Positions 25,902 through 34,289 of a DNA stretch of 64,000 nucleotides are shown one piece after another. Source of the DNA: Neobacillus vireti (GTDB lineage: Bacteria; Bacillota; Bacilli; Bacillales; Cytobacillaceae); contig NZ_LDNB01000017.1 of the NCBI RefSeq assembly GCF_001026695.1, forward strand, positions 206 to 64,205. Direction: 5' to 3'. A model generated the notes under the pieces. That model ran no database searches. It saw only the letters and a list, made by a program, of their open reading frames with translations, and was not told where the DNA came from. The translations under genes were made by a program, and so were the position numbers. How positions within the stretch are numbered: the first letter of the stretch is position 1; each line of letters opens with the position of its first letter.

Positions 25902-26747
25902 TTGAAGGAAAAACAAATTGAATTGATTGTTCAAAAGGTAATGGAGCAGTTGCAAGCAAAGTTTCCATCGGAGAATAGAGTAGATCCAGTTGATAAAGGA
26001 CTCATATTTACGGAAAGAGACTGGGAAACATCCATTCCGAAGCCTGCTTTTCAGGAAGGAGCTGCGGACTTGACTGCTTCAACCCCAGCGCGGATTGGCG
26101 TCTGGAGAACTGGCACCCGCCCGCTGACGAAAACGATGTTAAAGCTGCAATTCGACCATGCAGCCGCTATCGATGCAGTCGGCGGCGAGGTGCTCGAAAA
26201 CTATCTGCAGGAATTCGAGTTATTCACGGTGGAAACATGCTATGAGAACAAGGAAGTTTATTTGAAAAGGCCGGATAAAGGAAGGGTGCTGACCGACGCG
26301 GCCGTCCAAACGATAAAGGAGCGGTGCCAGCATCGGCCGCAGGCGCAAATTGTCGTTTCAGACGGTCTTAGCGCTAGTGCCGTAGAAACCAATTTGAAGG
26401 ATGTATATCCCGCCTTACTGGATTCATTGAAACTTAGCAATCTGACCTGTGGAACGCCTTTTTTTGTGAAAGGGGGCAGGGTCGCCTGTATGGATCATAT
26501 CGGCGAAATCCTTGAGCCAGAGGTACTTGTTCTCCTGATTGGCGAACGGCCAGGGCTTGTTTCGGCAAGTTCAATGAGTGCCTATATGTGTTATCGGCCA
26601 CGAAAAGGGATTGTCGAATCGGACCGCAATGTCATCTCGAATATTCATCCGCTGGGCACTCCGCCAGTTGAGGCCGGTGCCCATATCGGCACCGTTTTAC
26701 AAAAAATGTTGGAACAAAAAACAAGCGGTGTGAAATTGGAGCTATAA
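25902..26747 (+). CDS. eutC: Ethanolamine ammonia-lyase small subunit
   Basis: A 281-residue EutC, which with EutB forms the cobalamin-dependent lyase. Family stretches are ARIGVWRTGTRPLTKTMLKL, VSDGLSASAVETNL and MSAYMCYRPRKG. TTG 25902 with AAAGGAGGCGAG upstream is the start; reading further upstream in frame would run through the repeat array. The N-terminal 20 residues (QIELIVQKVMEQLQAKF) form an amphipathic helix like the encapsulation peptides of microcompartment cargo, followed by a low-conservation linker. Confidence 0.96.
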   Translation: MKEKQIELIVQKVMEQLQAKFPSENRVDPVDKGLIFTERDWETSIPKPAFQEGAADLTASTPARIGVWRTGTRPLTKTMLKLQFDHAAAIDAVGGEVLENYLQEFELFTVETCYENKEVYLKRPDKGRVLTDAAVQTIKERCQHRPQAQIVVSDGLSASAVETNLKDVYPALLDSLKLSNLTCGTPFFVKGGRVACMDHIGEILEPEVLVLLIGERPGLVSASSMSAYMCYRPRKGIVESDRNVISNIHPLGTPPVEAGAHIGTVLQKMLEQKTSGVKLEL

Positions 26748-26775
26748 AAAACAACTTAGAAAGGGGGGGAGTTAA

Positions 26776-26916
26776 ATGGAGGTATTTATCGGTTTTGCTT
26801 TAGTGGTCATTACCCTTTGCGTCGGCACTGCGATTGGCTTGAATGCCAATAAAAACGTCCGTACCTTTAAAGAGGAGGAACATGAAATTTTTGTTGATAA
26901 AGATGTCAGAAATTAA
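26776..26916 (+). CDS. Small single-span membrane protein in the eut operon
   Basis: A 46-residue protein with one hydrophobic span (about 3-22, FIGFALVVITLCVGTAIGL) and a charged tail ending FVDKDVRN. A strong AAGGGGGGGAG site precedes the ATG, and it lies between eutC and the permease with short gaps, so it is probably real. I do not know the family. Its position suggests a helper of the downstream permease or an anchor; this is inference. Confidence 0.75.
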   Translation: MEVFIGFALVVITLCVGTAIGLNANKNVRTFKEEEHEIFVDKDVRN

Positions 26917-26936
26917 ACAGGAGAGGGGAGAAAGGA

Positions 26937-28472
26937 ATGAAAAATAAAGACCAACAAATGTTGGAGGATCGAAAGCAGCTAAACCGGTATGGCTATGCCC
27001 AAGAGCTGCTGCGTGATATGGGGGGATTTTCAAACTTTGCCATCTCGTTTTCGATTATTTCTATTTTAACTGGCGCCGTTTCATTATACGGTCATGGATT
27101 AACCTACGGCGGCCCTGGAATGATGGGCTTTGGCTGGACGATTGTCGCTTTTTTCGTGCTACTGGTTGCCGCCTCACTTGCTGAACTTGCGTCAGCGATT
27201 CCAACCGCGGGTGCTCTATACCACTGGGCTGCCACTCTAAAAGGAAGAAGGATTGGCTGGTATACCGCTTGGATTAATCTTATTGGTCAAATCGGAATTG
27301 TCGCGGGAATTGATTACTCTTGTGCCTTATTCGCTGACCCACTCCTAGCAACAGTCTTTGGTTATACTTCCACCGATACTACCATTCTAATTGTCTTTGG
27401 CGTCATTCTTCTATTACACGGAATCCTCAACCATGTCGGAATTAAAATCGTTGCCAAATTAAATGACTTTTCAGCTTGGTATCATATGCTTGTCGTCGCT
27501 ATTTTGGTTGTCAGTTTAGCTTTTTTTACAAAAAACGGTTTGCAGCCAATTGATTACTTATTCCAGGTCGGGCAAACTTTTTCCGATAAACCCTATTTCT
27601 TGGCGTTTTTAATTGGTTTATTGCAGGCGCAATGGACCTTTACCGGATATGACGCCTCGGCACATACGATTGAAGAAACCGTTCATCCGCGTGTCCGTGC
27701 CCCGTGGGGGATCTACAATTCAGTAGCCTTTTCCTTCGTTTTTGGGTTTATCATGCTTGCCTTCGTGACCCTTTCGATTCACGATGCGGCTGGTGCGGTG
27801 AACTCTGACAATGCCTTTATCTATGTCATCAGCCAGGCGTTGGGGGGGACGTTTGGATCGATCGTTCTCTGGCTCGTCACTTTTGCGATGTTCTTCTGCG
27901 GTCTCTCATCGATTACCTCATTCTCACGGATGATGTATGCGTTTTCGCGTGATAAGGGCATGCCATTCAGTCGTCATTGGGCAGAAATCAGCCGCAAATT
28001 CCGGACACCGGCAAAAGCGATTTGGCTGGCCGTAATCCTTTCCTTTGCCTTAGCATTAATTGATTATCTCACAAAAATCCTAAACCCAAATGCCGGTTAT
28101 TCAACCATTGCCTTCTTGACCGGGGTCAGTGTTGTTGGCTTGTATGTTGCCTATGGGATTCCAATCTATCTTAAATTAGAAGCCGAAGCGAAAGGAATCT
28201 TTTTACGAAAGCATTACGGACCTTGGAGTCTTGGAAAATGGAGCAAGCCGATAAATATTCTTAGCATCATCTGGATCCTCTTTATTTCCATAATGATGGT
28301 GATTCCGCCAAACCAAATGGCCGCCTATGCCTTGGGAGGAATGTTTATTATCTTAATAATCATGGACCTAAGCTATTACAAGAAACATTTCAAAGGTCCG
28401 CAAGCAGCGCTTGAAAAATCAATTGAAGAGATTCAAAGATTGGAAGAAGAGTTTGAGCATGAGAAAGAATAG
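26937..28472 (+). CDS. APC-superfamily permease, probable ethanolamine transporter
   Basis: A 511-residue permease with about 12 membrane spans and the amino acid/choline transporter layout: RYGYAQELLRDMGGFSNFAI at the N-terminus, then GPGMMGFGW and GYDASAHTIEET. Relatives carry GABA, choline, ethanolamine or amino acids. Being last in the eut operon, ethanolamine uptake is the natural reading. It is not the EutH family. The start follows AGGAGAGGGGAGAAAGG. Confidence 0.88.
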   Translation: MKNKDQQMLEDRKQLNRYGYAQELLRDMGGFSNFAISFSIISILTGAVSLYGHGLTYGGPGMMGFGWTIVAFFVLLVAASLAELASAIPTAGALYHWAATLKGRRIGWYTAWINLIGQIGIVAGIDYSCALFADPLLATVFGYTSTDTTILIVFGVILLLHGILNHVGIKIVAKLNDFSAWYHMLVVAILVVSLAFFTKNGLQPIDYLFQVGQTFSDKPYFLAFLIGLLQAQWTFTGYDASAHTIEETVHPRVRAPWGIYNSVAFSFVFGFIMLAFVTLSIHDAAGAVNSDNAFIYVISQALGGTFGSIVLWLVTFAMFFCGLSSITSFSRMMYAFSRDKGMPFSRHWAEISRKFRTPAKAIWLAVILSFALALIDYLTKILNPNAGYSTIAFLTGVSVVGLYVAYGIPIYLKLEAEAKGIFLRKHYGPWSLGKWSKPINILSIIWILFISIMMVIPPNQMAAYALGGMFIILIIMDLSYYKKHFKGPQAALEKSIEEIQRLEEEFEHEKE

Positions 28473-28485
28473 CAAGTAAAAATAA

Positions 28486-28522
28486 CAAAAGTGCCCGTAT
28501 AAATCTTACAGGGCACTTTTTC
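28486..28522 (+). terminator. Terminator of eut operon
   Basis: The stem AAAGTGCCC / GGGCACTTT with a 14-base loop runs into TTTTTC. It also sits just beyond the stop of the convergent gene. Confidence 0.88.
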
Positions 28523-28544
28523 GCGTTTTCAACATAAGGAGACC

Positions 28545-29324
28545 TTAACCCGAAAAAGGGACATTGGTTACAGTCCTTACATGATTGGAATAAAATCTAA
28601 TAAACCAAAGGACAAAAATAAACATGGCTGCAGGGACTAAATAATAAAGTGAATTGGACAAGACCGTTTCATGACCTGTTTCCTTAATAATAAAAACAGC
28701 ACTCCCTGAATTTCCAACGAGTCCAAACAAAAGACCGTAGGCAACATTTAAACCATAATGGATACCCGTGTCTGCCCAAATCGAGCCCGTTTTATAGAAG
28801 GCAAACGTTAAAGAAAGACCTAAGATGATCGAAAAAATGACATTGCTCAAGCTAAAACCGGCGTACCAATAATCATCAAGAGCATAAATCAAGATACTAA
28901 TGGAAAAAGCCCAGCCGATTTGAATTTTCTTTTTTAATAGAGTAAAAAGATACCCTCTGATAATCAAATCATTAATAATCGAGCCAACGAAAAAACCGAC
29001 CAATACAAGGATAACCGGCATGATTACTTCCGCTGGCTTTTTGAAACCGACAAATTCTAATTGACCACCCCAGAATTCGATGCCATACCATACCAACCAA
29101 AACACAAAACCAAACCCAAAGCTAAAGAGGAAATTTTTTAACCATCCTTTGTGAAATACCAGGCCAATCCCCTTTAACCCATCTAATCCAACCCATTTGG
29201 CAATATAATAAGCAAGTGGGAAGAATATAAGAGTAGACGCAAATTGGAAGTAAGGATTTCCAAGTTGAACAGGGACTAAATTAAAGTATAAGTCCAAAAT
29301 TATAAAACCAATTATGCCTTTCAA
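28545..29324 (-). CDS. CPBP-like membrane protein lacking catalytic glutamates
   Basis: A 259-residue protein with about seven to eight membrane spans and the layout of the CPBP (CAAX protease and bacteriocin-processing) family. The expected EExxxR of motif 1 reads NDLIIR (Asn118-Asp119 to Arg123), and the usual FxxxH of motif 2 ends in Asp. IHYGLN retains the last motif. It is therefore probably not a normal glutamic protease. Start is uncertain: the TTG at 29324 has its strong GGAGGTGA site about 20 bases upstream, whereas an in-frame ATC (29336) is perfectly spaced and would add four residues. Confidence 0.75.
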   Translation of the reverse strand: MKGIIGFIILDLYFNLVPVQLGNPYFQFASTLIFFPLAYYIAKWVGLDGLKGIGLVFHKGWLKNFLFSFGFGFVFWLVWYGIEFWGGQLEFVGFKKPAEVIMPVILVLVGFFVGSIINDLIIRGYLFTLLKKKIQIGWAFSISILIYALDDYWYAGFSLSNVIFSIILGLSLTFAFYKTGSIWADTGIHYGLNVAYGLLFGLVGNSGSAVFIIKETGHETVLSNSLYYLVPAAMFIFVLWFIRFYSNHVRTVTNVPFSG

Positions 29325-29485
29325 AGCGTATTTGATGACAAGTCACCTCCAATAAAAGTAATAACTAGTTCATTTTACCTTATTTAGAGGTGAAATGAAC
29401 CAATTTTTCTCAGGCAACTTTTCATGCTTTTTAAGCACGTTGTGGTACTATAATAGCTAACCGTAGAAAAACGAGGTGTGTTGAG

Positions 29486-30208
29486 ATGAAAATTGAAGTT
29501 TGGTCAGATTATGTTTGTCCATTTTGTTATATAGGGAAAAGAAGGTTGGAAGAGGCGTTAAGTCAATTTCCAGATAAGGATCAAGTTGAAGTTGAATTCA
29601 AGAGTTTTGAGCTCGATCCAAATTCGCCAAAGAATAGTGGAGAAAATATTCACGAGGTGTTAGCAAAAAAATATGGCATGAGTCTAGAAAAAGCTAAACA
29701 AGCGAACCAAGGTGTTGGTTCGCAGGCAGCAACAGTTGGCTTAAACTTCAATTTTGATGAAATGAAGCCTACCAATACCTTTGATGCTCATCGTTTGGCC
29801 AAGTTTGCAAAAACGATGGGGAAAGAAGCAGTGGTCTCTGAAAAACTCCTTCATGCCTACTTTACAGATGGAAAGCATCTTGGCGATTTGGAAACGTTGG
29901 CAGACATTGCCGAGGATGCAGGTTTAAACAGGCAAGATGTAGTAACGCTCCTTCATGATAAAAATGCCTTTGCCGCTGATGTCCGTCAAGATGAATCCCT
30001 GGCACAGCAATACGGCGTTCGTGGTGTTCCCTATTTTGTGCTAAATCAAAAATATGCAATTTCCGGTGCCCAGCCAACGGAAACCTTTGTCGGTGCCCTT
30101 CAAAAAGTATGGCAGGAAGAATCTGCTTCTCCTATGTTCCAGGATCTTTCCACTACCGATGATGCCAGCTGTGCCGATGGGAACTGTGTGATTCCAGAGA
30201 AAAAATAA
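29486..30208 (+). CDS. DsbA-family oxidoreductase (FrnE-like)
   Basis: A 240-residue cytoplasmic thioredoxin-fold protein. The active site CPFC is at 11-14, the cis-proline loop is RGVPYFVLN, and a long helical insertion lies between. FrnE-like proteins act as disulfide oxidoreductases or isomerases. An extra C-terminal extension carries CADGNC, an unusual addition that could be a second redox or metal pair. It is a single gene with GAGGTGTG before the ATG. Confidence 0.9.
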   Translation: MKIEVWSDYVCPFCYIGKRRLEEALSQFPDKDQVEVEFKSFELDPNSPKNSGENIHEVLAKKYGMSLEKAKQANQGVGSQAATVGLNFNFDEMKPTNTFDAHRLAKFAKTMGKEAVVSEKLLHAYFTDGKHLGDLETLADIAEDAGLNRQDVVTLLHDKNAFAADVRQDESLAQQYGVRGVPYFVLNQKYAISGAQPTETFVGALQKVWQEESASPMFQDLSTTDDASCADGNCVIPEKK

Positions 30209-30263
30209 AATTCCAGAATTCATAAATTTGAGGAATTTAAATGGGTGAATAAACTAAGAACAA

Positions 30264-30303
30264 TAAAAATGGGAAAGGATTCCCGTGCCCTTTCCCATTT
30301 TTG
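30264..30303. terminator. Bidirectional terminator
   Basis: The stem AAAAATGGGAAAGG / CCTTTCCCATTTTT has A and T runs on both sides. It lies between the convergent frnE-like and CotG-like genes. Confidence 0.88.
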
Positions 30304-30320
30304 TCTGAATAATTATGATG

Positions 30321-30683
30321 CTATCTGCTTTTCATCCTAAAATAGGACTGGTTACTGTCGTCCCAACATCTTTCAACTAGCCAATTTCCTTGAATCGTGG
30401 TTTTGCAGTTTCTGCGCCTGATTGTATTCCTTCTTGTCGTCCTGCGTCTAGAAGTGTTCCTTCTTGATGTGTTACGTTGTCCGGATGTATGGCGTCTAGA
30501 AGTATTCTTCCGTGAAGTTACTCCACGACTAGAAGTTCGTTGTCTGGTTGTTCTCCTCCGTGAAGCACCACGGTTAAAGCCAGGGTCTCTAAACATGAAA
30601 TCCCCAAAACCGCCGCGTCTTACCTCATCTGCTGCACTTTGAATCTTCTCCGGTGAAATCTCTTCCGGTGTAATTTCCTCCAT
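30321..30683 (-). CDS. CotG-like spore coat protein 1
   Basis: A 120-residue basic protein of CotG-like design: an acidic N-terminus (to about 27), the motif FGDFMFRDPGF, an Arg/Ser/Thr module with repeated NTSRR-type units (about 40-92), and a C-terminal aromatic tail. It is divergent from cotH, the same arrangement as cotG-cotH in B. subtilis, where CotH phosphorylates CotG serines. CotG-like modular proteins are known next to cotH in many bacilli. AAAGGAGGTG precedes the ATG. The second paralogue at 34290 shares the DPG motif. Confidence 0.85.
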   Translation of the reverse strand: MEEITPEEISPEKIQSAADEVRRGGFGDFMFRDPGFNRGASRRRTTRQRTSSRGVTSRKNTSRRHTSGQRNTSRRNTSRRRTTRRNTIRRRNCKTTIQGNWLVERCWDDSNQSYFRMKSR

Positions 30684-30883
30684 TTTAGCACCTCCTTTAA
30701 ATATAGAAAAGGGAGTACGAAAACTTAATTGACCATTTGTCTATAAAACTCACTCTTCTTTTACCAATTTACGTATCCAGGTCTGTTTTTGTATGGGACA
30801 TAAGCCTAATAGCAGAAAAAATGCTTTTTCAACGTGACATCCTCCTTTTTTCTTACATACGAATAAAGGAGGAGGGATTGAAC

Positions 30884-31975
30884 ATGGACGAGGCTGAGAA
30901 AGTACCACAATATAAGCTGTTTATAAAACCCAATGATGTAAGAGAGCTGAGAAGAGATATTTGGATTGATGATCCGATTCCAGCGCAGTTAACGGTGGAG
31001 GGGAAAAGACTTGAAATTGATTTAAGCTACCGCGGCTCTCATATCCGTGATTTTTCGAAAAAGTCATATCAAATTTCTTTCTTTAAACCGACAAAATTCA
31101 AAGGTTCCAAACAAATTCATTTAAACGCTGAATTCAAGGACCCATCGTTAATTCGGAATAAATTATCATTTGATTTCTTTACGGAAATCGGTGTGTTAGC
31201 ACCGCAATCACGTCATGTTTTTTTATCGCAAAATGGAAAATCAGAAGGGGTCTATCTAGAAATCGAATCAGTGGACGAAAACTTTTTGAAAAGAAGAAGC
31301 CTTCCGGATGGAAGTATTTTTTATGCAGTCGATGGGGATGCCAATTTTTCACTGATGAGCGACTTGGATAAGGAAACAAAAAAATCACTGGAATTAGGCT
31401 ATGAAAGAAAATGCGGGACCGCAACAGATGATTTTTACCTACAAGAATTTATTTATAAAATCAATACAATTCCCCAAAGTGAATTTGAAAAGGAAATTTT
31501 GAAATTTGTCGATGTCGACAAATACCTTCGCTGGATAGCGGGAATTATTTTCACATCAAACTACGATGGATTTGTCCATAACTATGCGCTTTACAGGAAT
31601 GGAGATACTGGTCTGTTTGAAGTCATCCCGTGGGATTATGATGCCACCTGGGGTCGGGATGTAAATGGAAAGGTAATGGAAGCGAATTATGTCCCGATAG
31701 ACGGCTTTAATACCTTAACGGCGCGGCTGCTAGATGTGGGGAGTTTTCGCAAGCAATATCGAACCCTGCTTGAAGAAATTATGAATCATCAATTTACGGT
31801 TGATTTTATGATCCCCAATGTCGAGAATCTGCTTCAATTGGTGCGCCCCTATGTATTACAGGATCCCTATAAAAAACAAACGATTGGCGACTTTGACAAG
31901 GAGTCAGCGGTTATCGCGAAATATATTGAAGAAAGAAGAAGGTATCTACAGCGGAAATTAGCAAAATTAGATTAG
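30884..31975 (+). CDS. cotH: Spore coat protein kinase CotH
   Basis: A 363-residue CotH, about the size of the B. subtilis protein (362). It has the CotH kinase signatures IRNKLSFDFFTEIG, SEGVYLEIESVDE and PWDYDATWGRD (Asp251, Asp253), the atypical kinase active site. CotH sits in the inner coat and phosphorylates CotG and CotB. I start at ATG 30884, seven bases after AAAGGAGGAGGG; the open frame extends 49 codons upstream but lacks a site. Its two likely substrates, the CotG-like proteins, are encoded on either side. Confidence 0.95.
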   Translation: MDEAEKVPQYKLFIKPNDVRELRRDIWIDDPIPAQLTVEGKRLEIDLSYRGSHIRDFSKKSYQISFFKPTKFKGSKQIHLNAEFKDPSLIRNKLSFDFFTEIGVLAPQSRHVFLSQNGKSEGVYLEIESVDENFLKRRSLPDGSIFYAVDGDANFSLMSDLDKETKKSLELGYERKCGTATDDFYLQEFIYKINTIPQSEFEKEILKFVDVDKYLRWIAGIIFTSNYDGFVHNYALYRNGDTGLFEVIPWDYDATWGRDVNGKVMEANYVPIDGFNTLTARLLDVGSFRKQYRTLLEEIMNHQFTVDFMIPNVENLLQLVRPYVLQDPYKKQTIGDFDKESAVIAKYIEERRRYLQRKLAKLD

Positions 31976-31998
31976 AATTTAATAGATTGAAGAAATCT

Positions 31999-32026
31999 GA
32001 AAGGACAGCTAGTCCTTTTTATTTTT
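31999..32026 (+). terminator. Terminator of cotH
   Basis: The stem AAAGGAC / GTCCTTT with loop AGCTA is followed by TTATTTTT. Confidence 0.82.
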
Positions 32027-32130
32027 CAATAACAATGGAGTAGTTTTGCTATTTCTGGTATTTTTGTAATCTAGAATAGATTTAATCGTTAGATGGGACA
32101 TTCTTTTTTTATTTGGAAGAAGTAGGGTTT

Positions 32131-32159
32131 TTGATGGGAATGTCGAAATTCTATATAAT
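32131..32159 (+). promoter_or_regulatory. Sigma-A promoter of zinc-ribbon gene
   Basis: TTGATG (32131-32136), 17-bp spacer, TATAAT (32154-32159). It is 44 bp before the GTG start of the zinc-ribbon protein. Confidence 0.8.
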
Positions 32160-32203
32160 AGGAAATTTTCTTAAAAATTAGGTAAGAGGGAGAGCATACT
32201 TAA

Positions 32204-33265
32204 GTGGCGAAATTTTGTACGAATTGTGGAAATGAATTAAAGGATGGACAAGTTTTTTGTACTGGTTGTGGGACAAAGGTAAGGGTTCAAAGGACTGAGT
32301 ATCCCGGGGATTTTTCCCCAACAGAGAGAACAACTTACGTTAAACAAACTAAAAACAAACAGAATCGCAATCTATTAATAACTGTATTATCAATTATCGG
32401 CGGTTTAGCAGTATTGGTTGGTGCCTATTTTATTGTAACAGGATTAAAAGAAACGAAGCCACAAACGGTTTCTCATAATATGACATCTGGAGCAAAAGAT
32501 GGGGGAAGCGACCCAGTAAAGACTGACACTAAGGAAAAAAAAGCAGCAGTAAATGATGAGGAAACGATTATTAAAAACTATGCGAGAAAATTAAACAATT
32601 TGAAAATCAATGCCTCTGGGGAGAATATATCGCTAGGTAAGTGGGACGTTTCGAACCGGGATGGTACTTTATTTTTGGAAGCTAATAATATCCCTTCGAG
32701 AAATTTGACTCGTATTTTTGATCTCTATGATAGTGGGGACTTATCGCCTTTAAAAGATTGGGCAAAAGAAGTGTACTTCATTGCTGATGACTTATCGGGG
32801 GAATTAAAGACAAAATGGGACATTGAAGTTGGTAATGGATGTGTGTCGAACTATCCGATTACTCTTTCCCAATCGGATTTAATGGCGTACTCTGGTTCAT
32901 GCGGTTATTCGATACCAGTATTATCGGGTTCCGATAAGGGAAGTTTATCATTAGTGATTCATAGTAAGGTATTTGGCTCCACTGAAAATACCACAGTTTC
33001 CGGTACTAATGAGTTTATTTTTCCTCATAGTGATGTTAACAGGTTAACAGATAGTGAGATTGCGCCGCTTTCTCTTGAAGAACTTGGCTTGGCAAGAAAT
33101 GAAATCTTTGCACGACATGGTCATGTGTTTACCAAAGAGGAGCTGCGTGCTTATTTCGACCAGAAATCGTGGTACTTCCCAGACCCATCCTATAACGACA
33201 CATTAAGCCCGATCGAAAAATACAACGTAGATTTGATAAAGAGTCGAGAGGAGTACCTAAAGTGA
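32204..33265 (+). CDS. Zinc-ribbon membrane protein with YARHG domain
   Basis: A 353-residue protein: N-terminal double-CxxC zinc ribbon (CTNCG at 5, CTGCG at 20), a basic stretch, one membrane span (about 51-75), a linker, an extracytoplasmic beta-rich region, and a C-terminal YARHG domain (LARNEIFARHGHVF, then YFDQKSWY). YARHG domains occur in cell-envelope proteins and may bind peptidoglycan. It starts with GTG behind AGAGGGAGAG and overlaps the amidase gene by 4 bp, so the two probably act together at the wall. Confidence 0.88.
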   Translation: MAKFCTNCGNELKDGQVFCTGCGTKVRVQRTEYPGDFSPTERTTYVKQTKNKQNRNLLITVLSIIGGLAVLVGAYFIVTGLKETKPQTVSHNMTSGAKDGGSDPVKTDTKEKKAAVNDEETIIKNYARKLNNLKINASGENISLGKWDVSNRDGTLFLEANNIPSRNLTRIFDLYDSGDLSPLKDWAKEVYFIADDLSGELKTKWDIEVGNGCVSNYPITLSQSDLMAYSGSCGYSIPVLSGSDKGSLSLVIHSKVFGSTENTTVSGTNEFIFPHSDVNRLTDSEIAPLSLEELGLARNEIFARHGHVFTKEELRAYFDQKSWYFPDPSYNDTLSPIEKYNVDLIKSREEYLK

Positions 33266-34203
33266 ACGCAAGAGCAGTCAAGATAGGAATTGCCCTTATC
33301 ATTTTATTAGCGATGATCCCTCTCTATTATTTTTTCAATCCTGCTGCGGCAAAAGAAAAGGCTGCCAATAGTAAAAATGAAAAATCCGAGTTGGCAGCGA
33401 AAGAGAGTACGGCTCAAAAATCGCAGGACGAAAAGAAAGAAACGGCAAACGAATATTCGAAAAAAGACCCGGAAGAAGCAGCCGCAGTAAATAACGGCGA
33501 TGAATCATTAAAAGAGGAATCAGTGACGTCGGAAAAGGCTTCTTCTGAAGAAAAAAAGGAGATTCAAAGGGACTTTTTGGTTGTCATCGATCCCGGTCAT
33601 CAAAGGCATGCAAATTTAGGAAAAGAGCCTGTAGGACCAGGGGCAGTGGAGATGAAGATGAAGGTTACAGGCGGTACATCCGGTGTTGCAACTGGGAAGC
33701 CAGAGTATCAATTAGCGTTGGAAGCCTCGGTTATTTTAGGGGATCTATTGGCGAAGCAAGGGGTAAAAGTCATTTATACACGGACAACCCACGATGTCAA
33801 TTTGAGCAACAAGGAAAGGGCGGAATTCGCCAATCAACATAAAGCGGATTTGTTCATTAGGATTCATGCGGATGGATCAACCGATAAAAATGTTAGCGGA
33901 CTATCTGTGTTGACTCCCGCTCATAACGACCCGTACACCAAAGCGATTTACGAGGACAGTTTAAAAGCTTCAGAGTTGATTTTAGCTGAAACGAAAAAAA
34001 ATACCTCTGTTAAGGTGAATGGAATTTCGTATCGAAGTGACTTGTCAGGTTTTAACTGGTCTCAGGTGCCAAGCACATTGATTGAAATGGGTTTTATGAG
34101 CAATCCTGTGGAAGACAGAAACCTTTCAGACCCAACGTATCTAACGAATCTTCTAAGCAACGTTGCCGATGGAATCTTACAATATGCGAGCCTTAAAAAG
34201 TAG
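33262..34203 (+). CDS. N-acetylmuramoyl-L-alanine amidase (Amidase_3)
   Basis: A 313-residue enzyme that should cleave between MurNAc and the stem peptide. An N-terminal signal anchor (about 7-25) and a charged Lys/Glu-rich linker (to 105) precede the Amidase_3 domain: VVIDPGHQ (Zn His), the acidic ligand region around EYQLALEAS, IRIHAD (Zn His) and STLIEMGFMSN (catalytic Glu). GTG start overlaps the zinc-ribbon gene's stop (GTGA), so translation is coupled. No LysM or SPOR domain is present, so wall targeting may depend on its partner. Confidence 0.92.
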   Translation: MNARAVKIGIALIILLAMIPLYYFFNPAAAKEKAANSKNEKSELAAKESTAQKSQDEKKETANEYSKKDPEEAAAVNNGDESLKEESVTSEKASSEEKKEIQRDFLVVIDPGHQRHANLGKEPVGPGAVEMKMKVTGGTSGVATGKPEYQLALEASVILGDLLAKQGVKVIYTRTTHDVNLSNKERAEFANQHKADLFIRIHADGSTDKNVSGLSVLTPAHNDPYTKAIYEDSLKASELILAETKKNTSVKVNGISYRSDLSGFNWSQVPSTLIEMGFMSNPVEDRNLSDPTYLTNLLSNVADGILQYASLKK

Positions 34204-34221
34204 GGGGCTGCGAGTATATCG

Positions 34222-34272
34222 TAGAATAATAGTAAAAAGATGCCGATTGGCATCTTTTTTACTATTATTCTA
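34222..34272. terminator. Long bidirectional hairpin terminator
   Basis: A 22-bp nearly perfect stem with a GATT loop (34223-34244 with 34249-34271). The arms contain A5 and T6 runs, so it can end both the amidase and the convergent coat gene. Confidence 0.88.
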
Positions 34273-34289
34273 ACGTTGTTAGGATAGAC

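Noticed and set aside
30397..30642. Plus-strand frame opposite CotG-like gene 1
   Set aside because: Same repeat shadow effect; no start signal.
30836..30865. Sigma-K-like promoter GACA and CATACGAATA before cotH
   Set aside because: The start point would fall on the cotH ribosome site, leaving no leader; the match is probably by chance.
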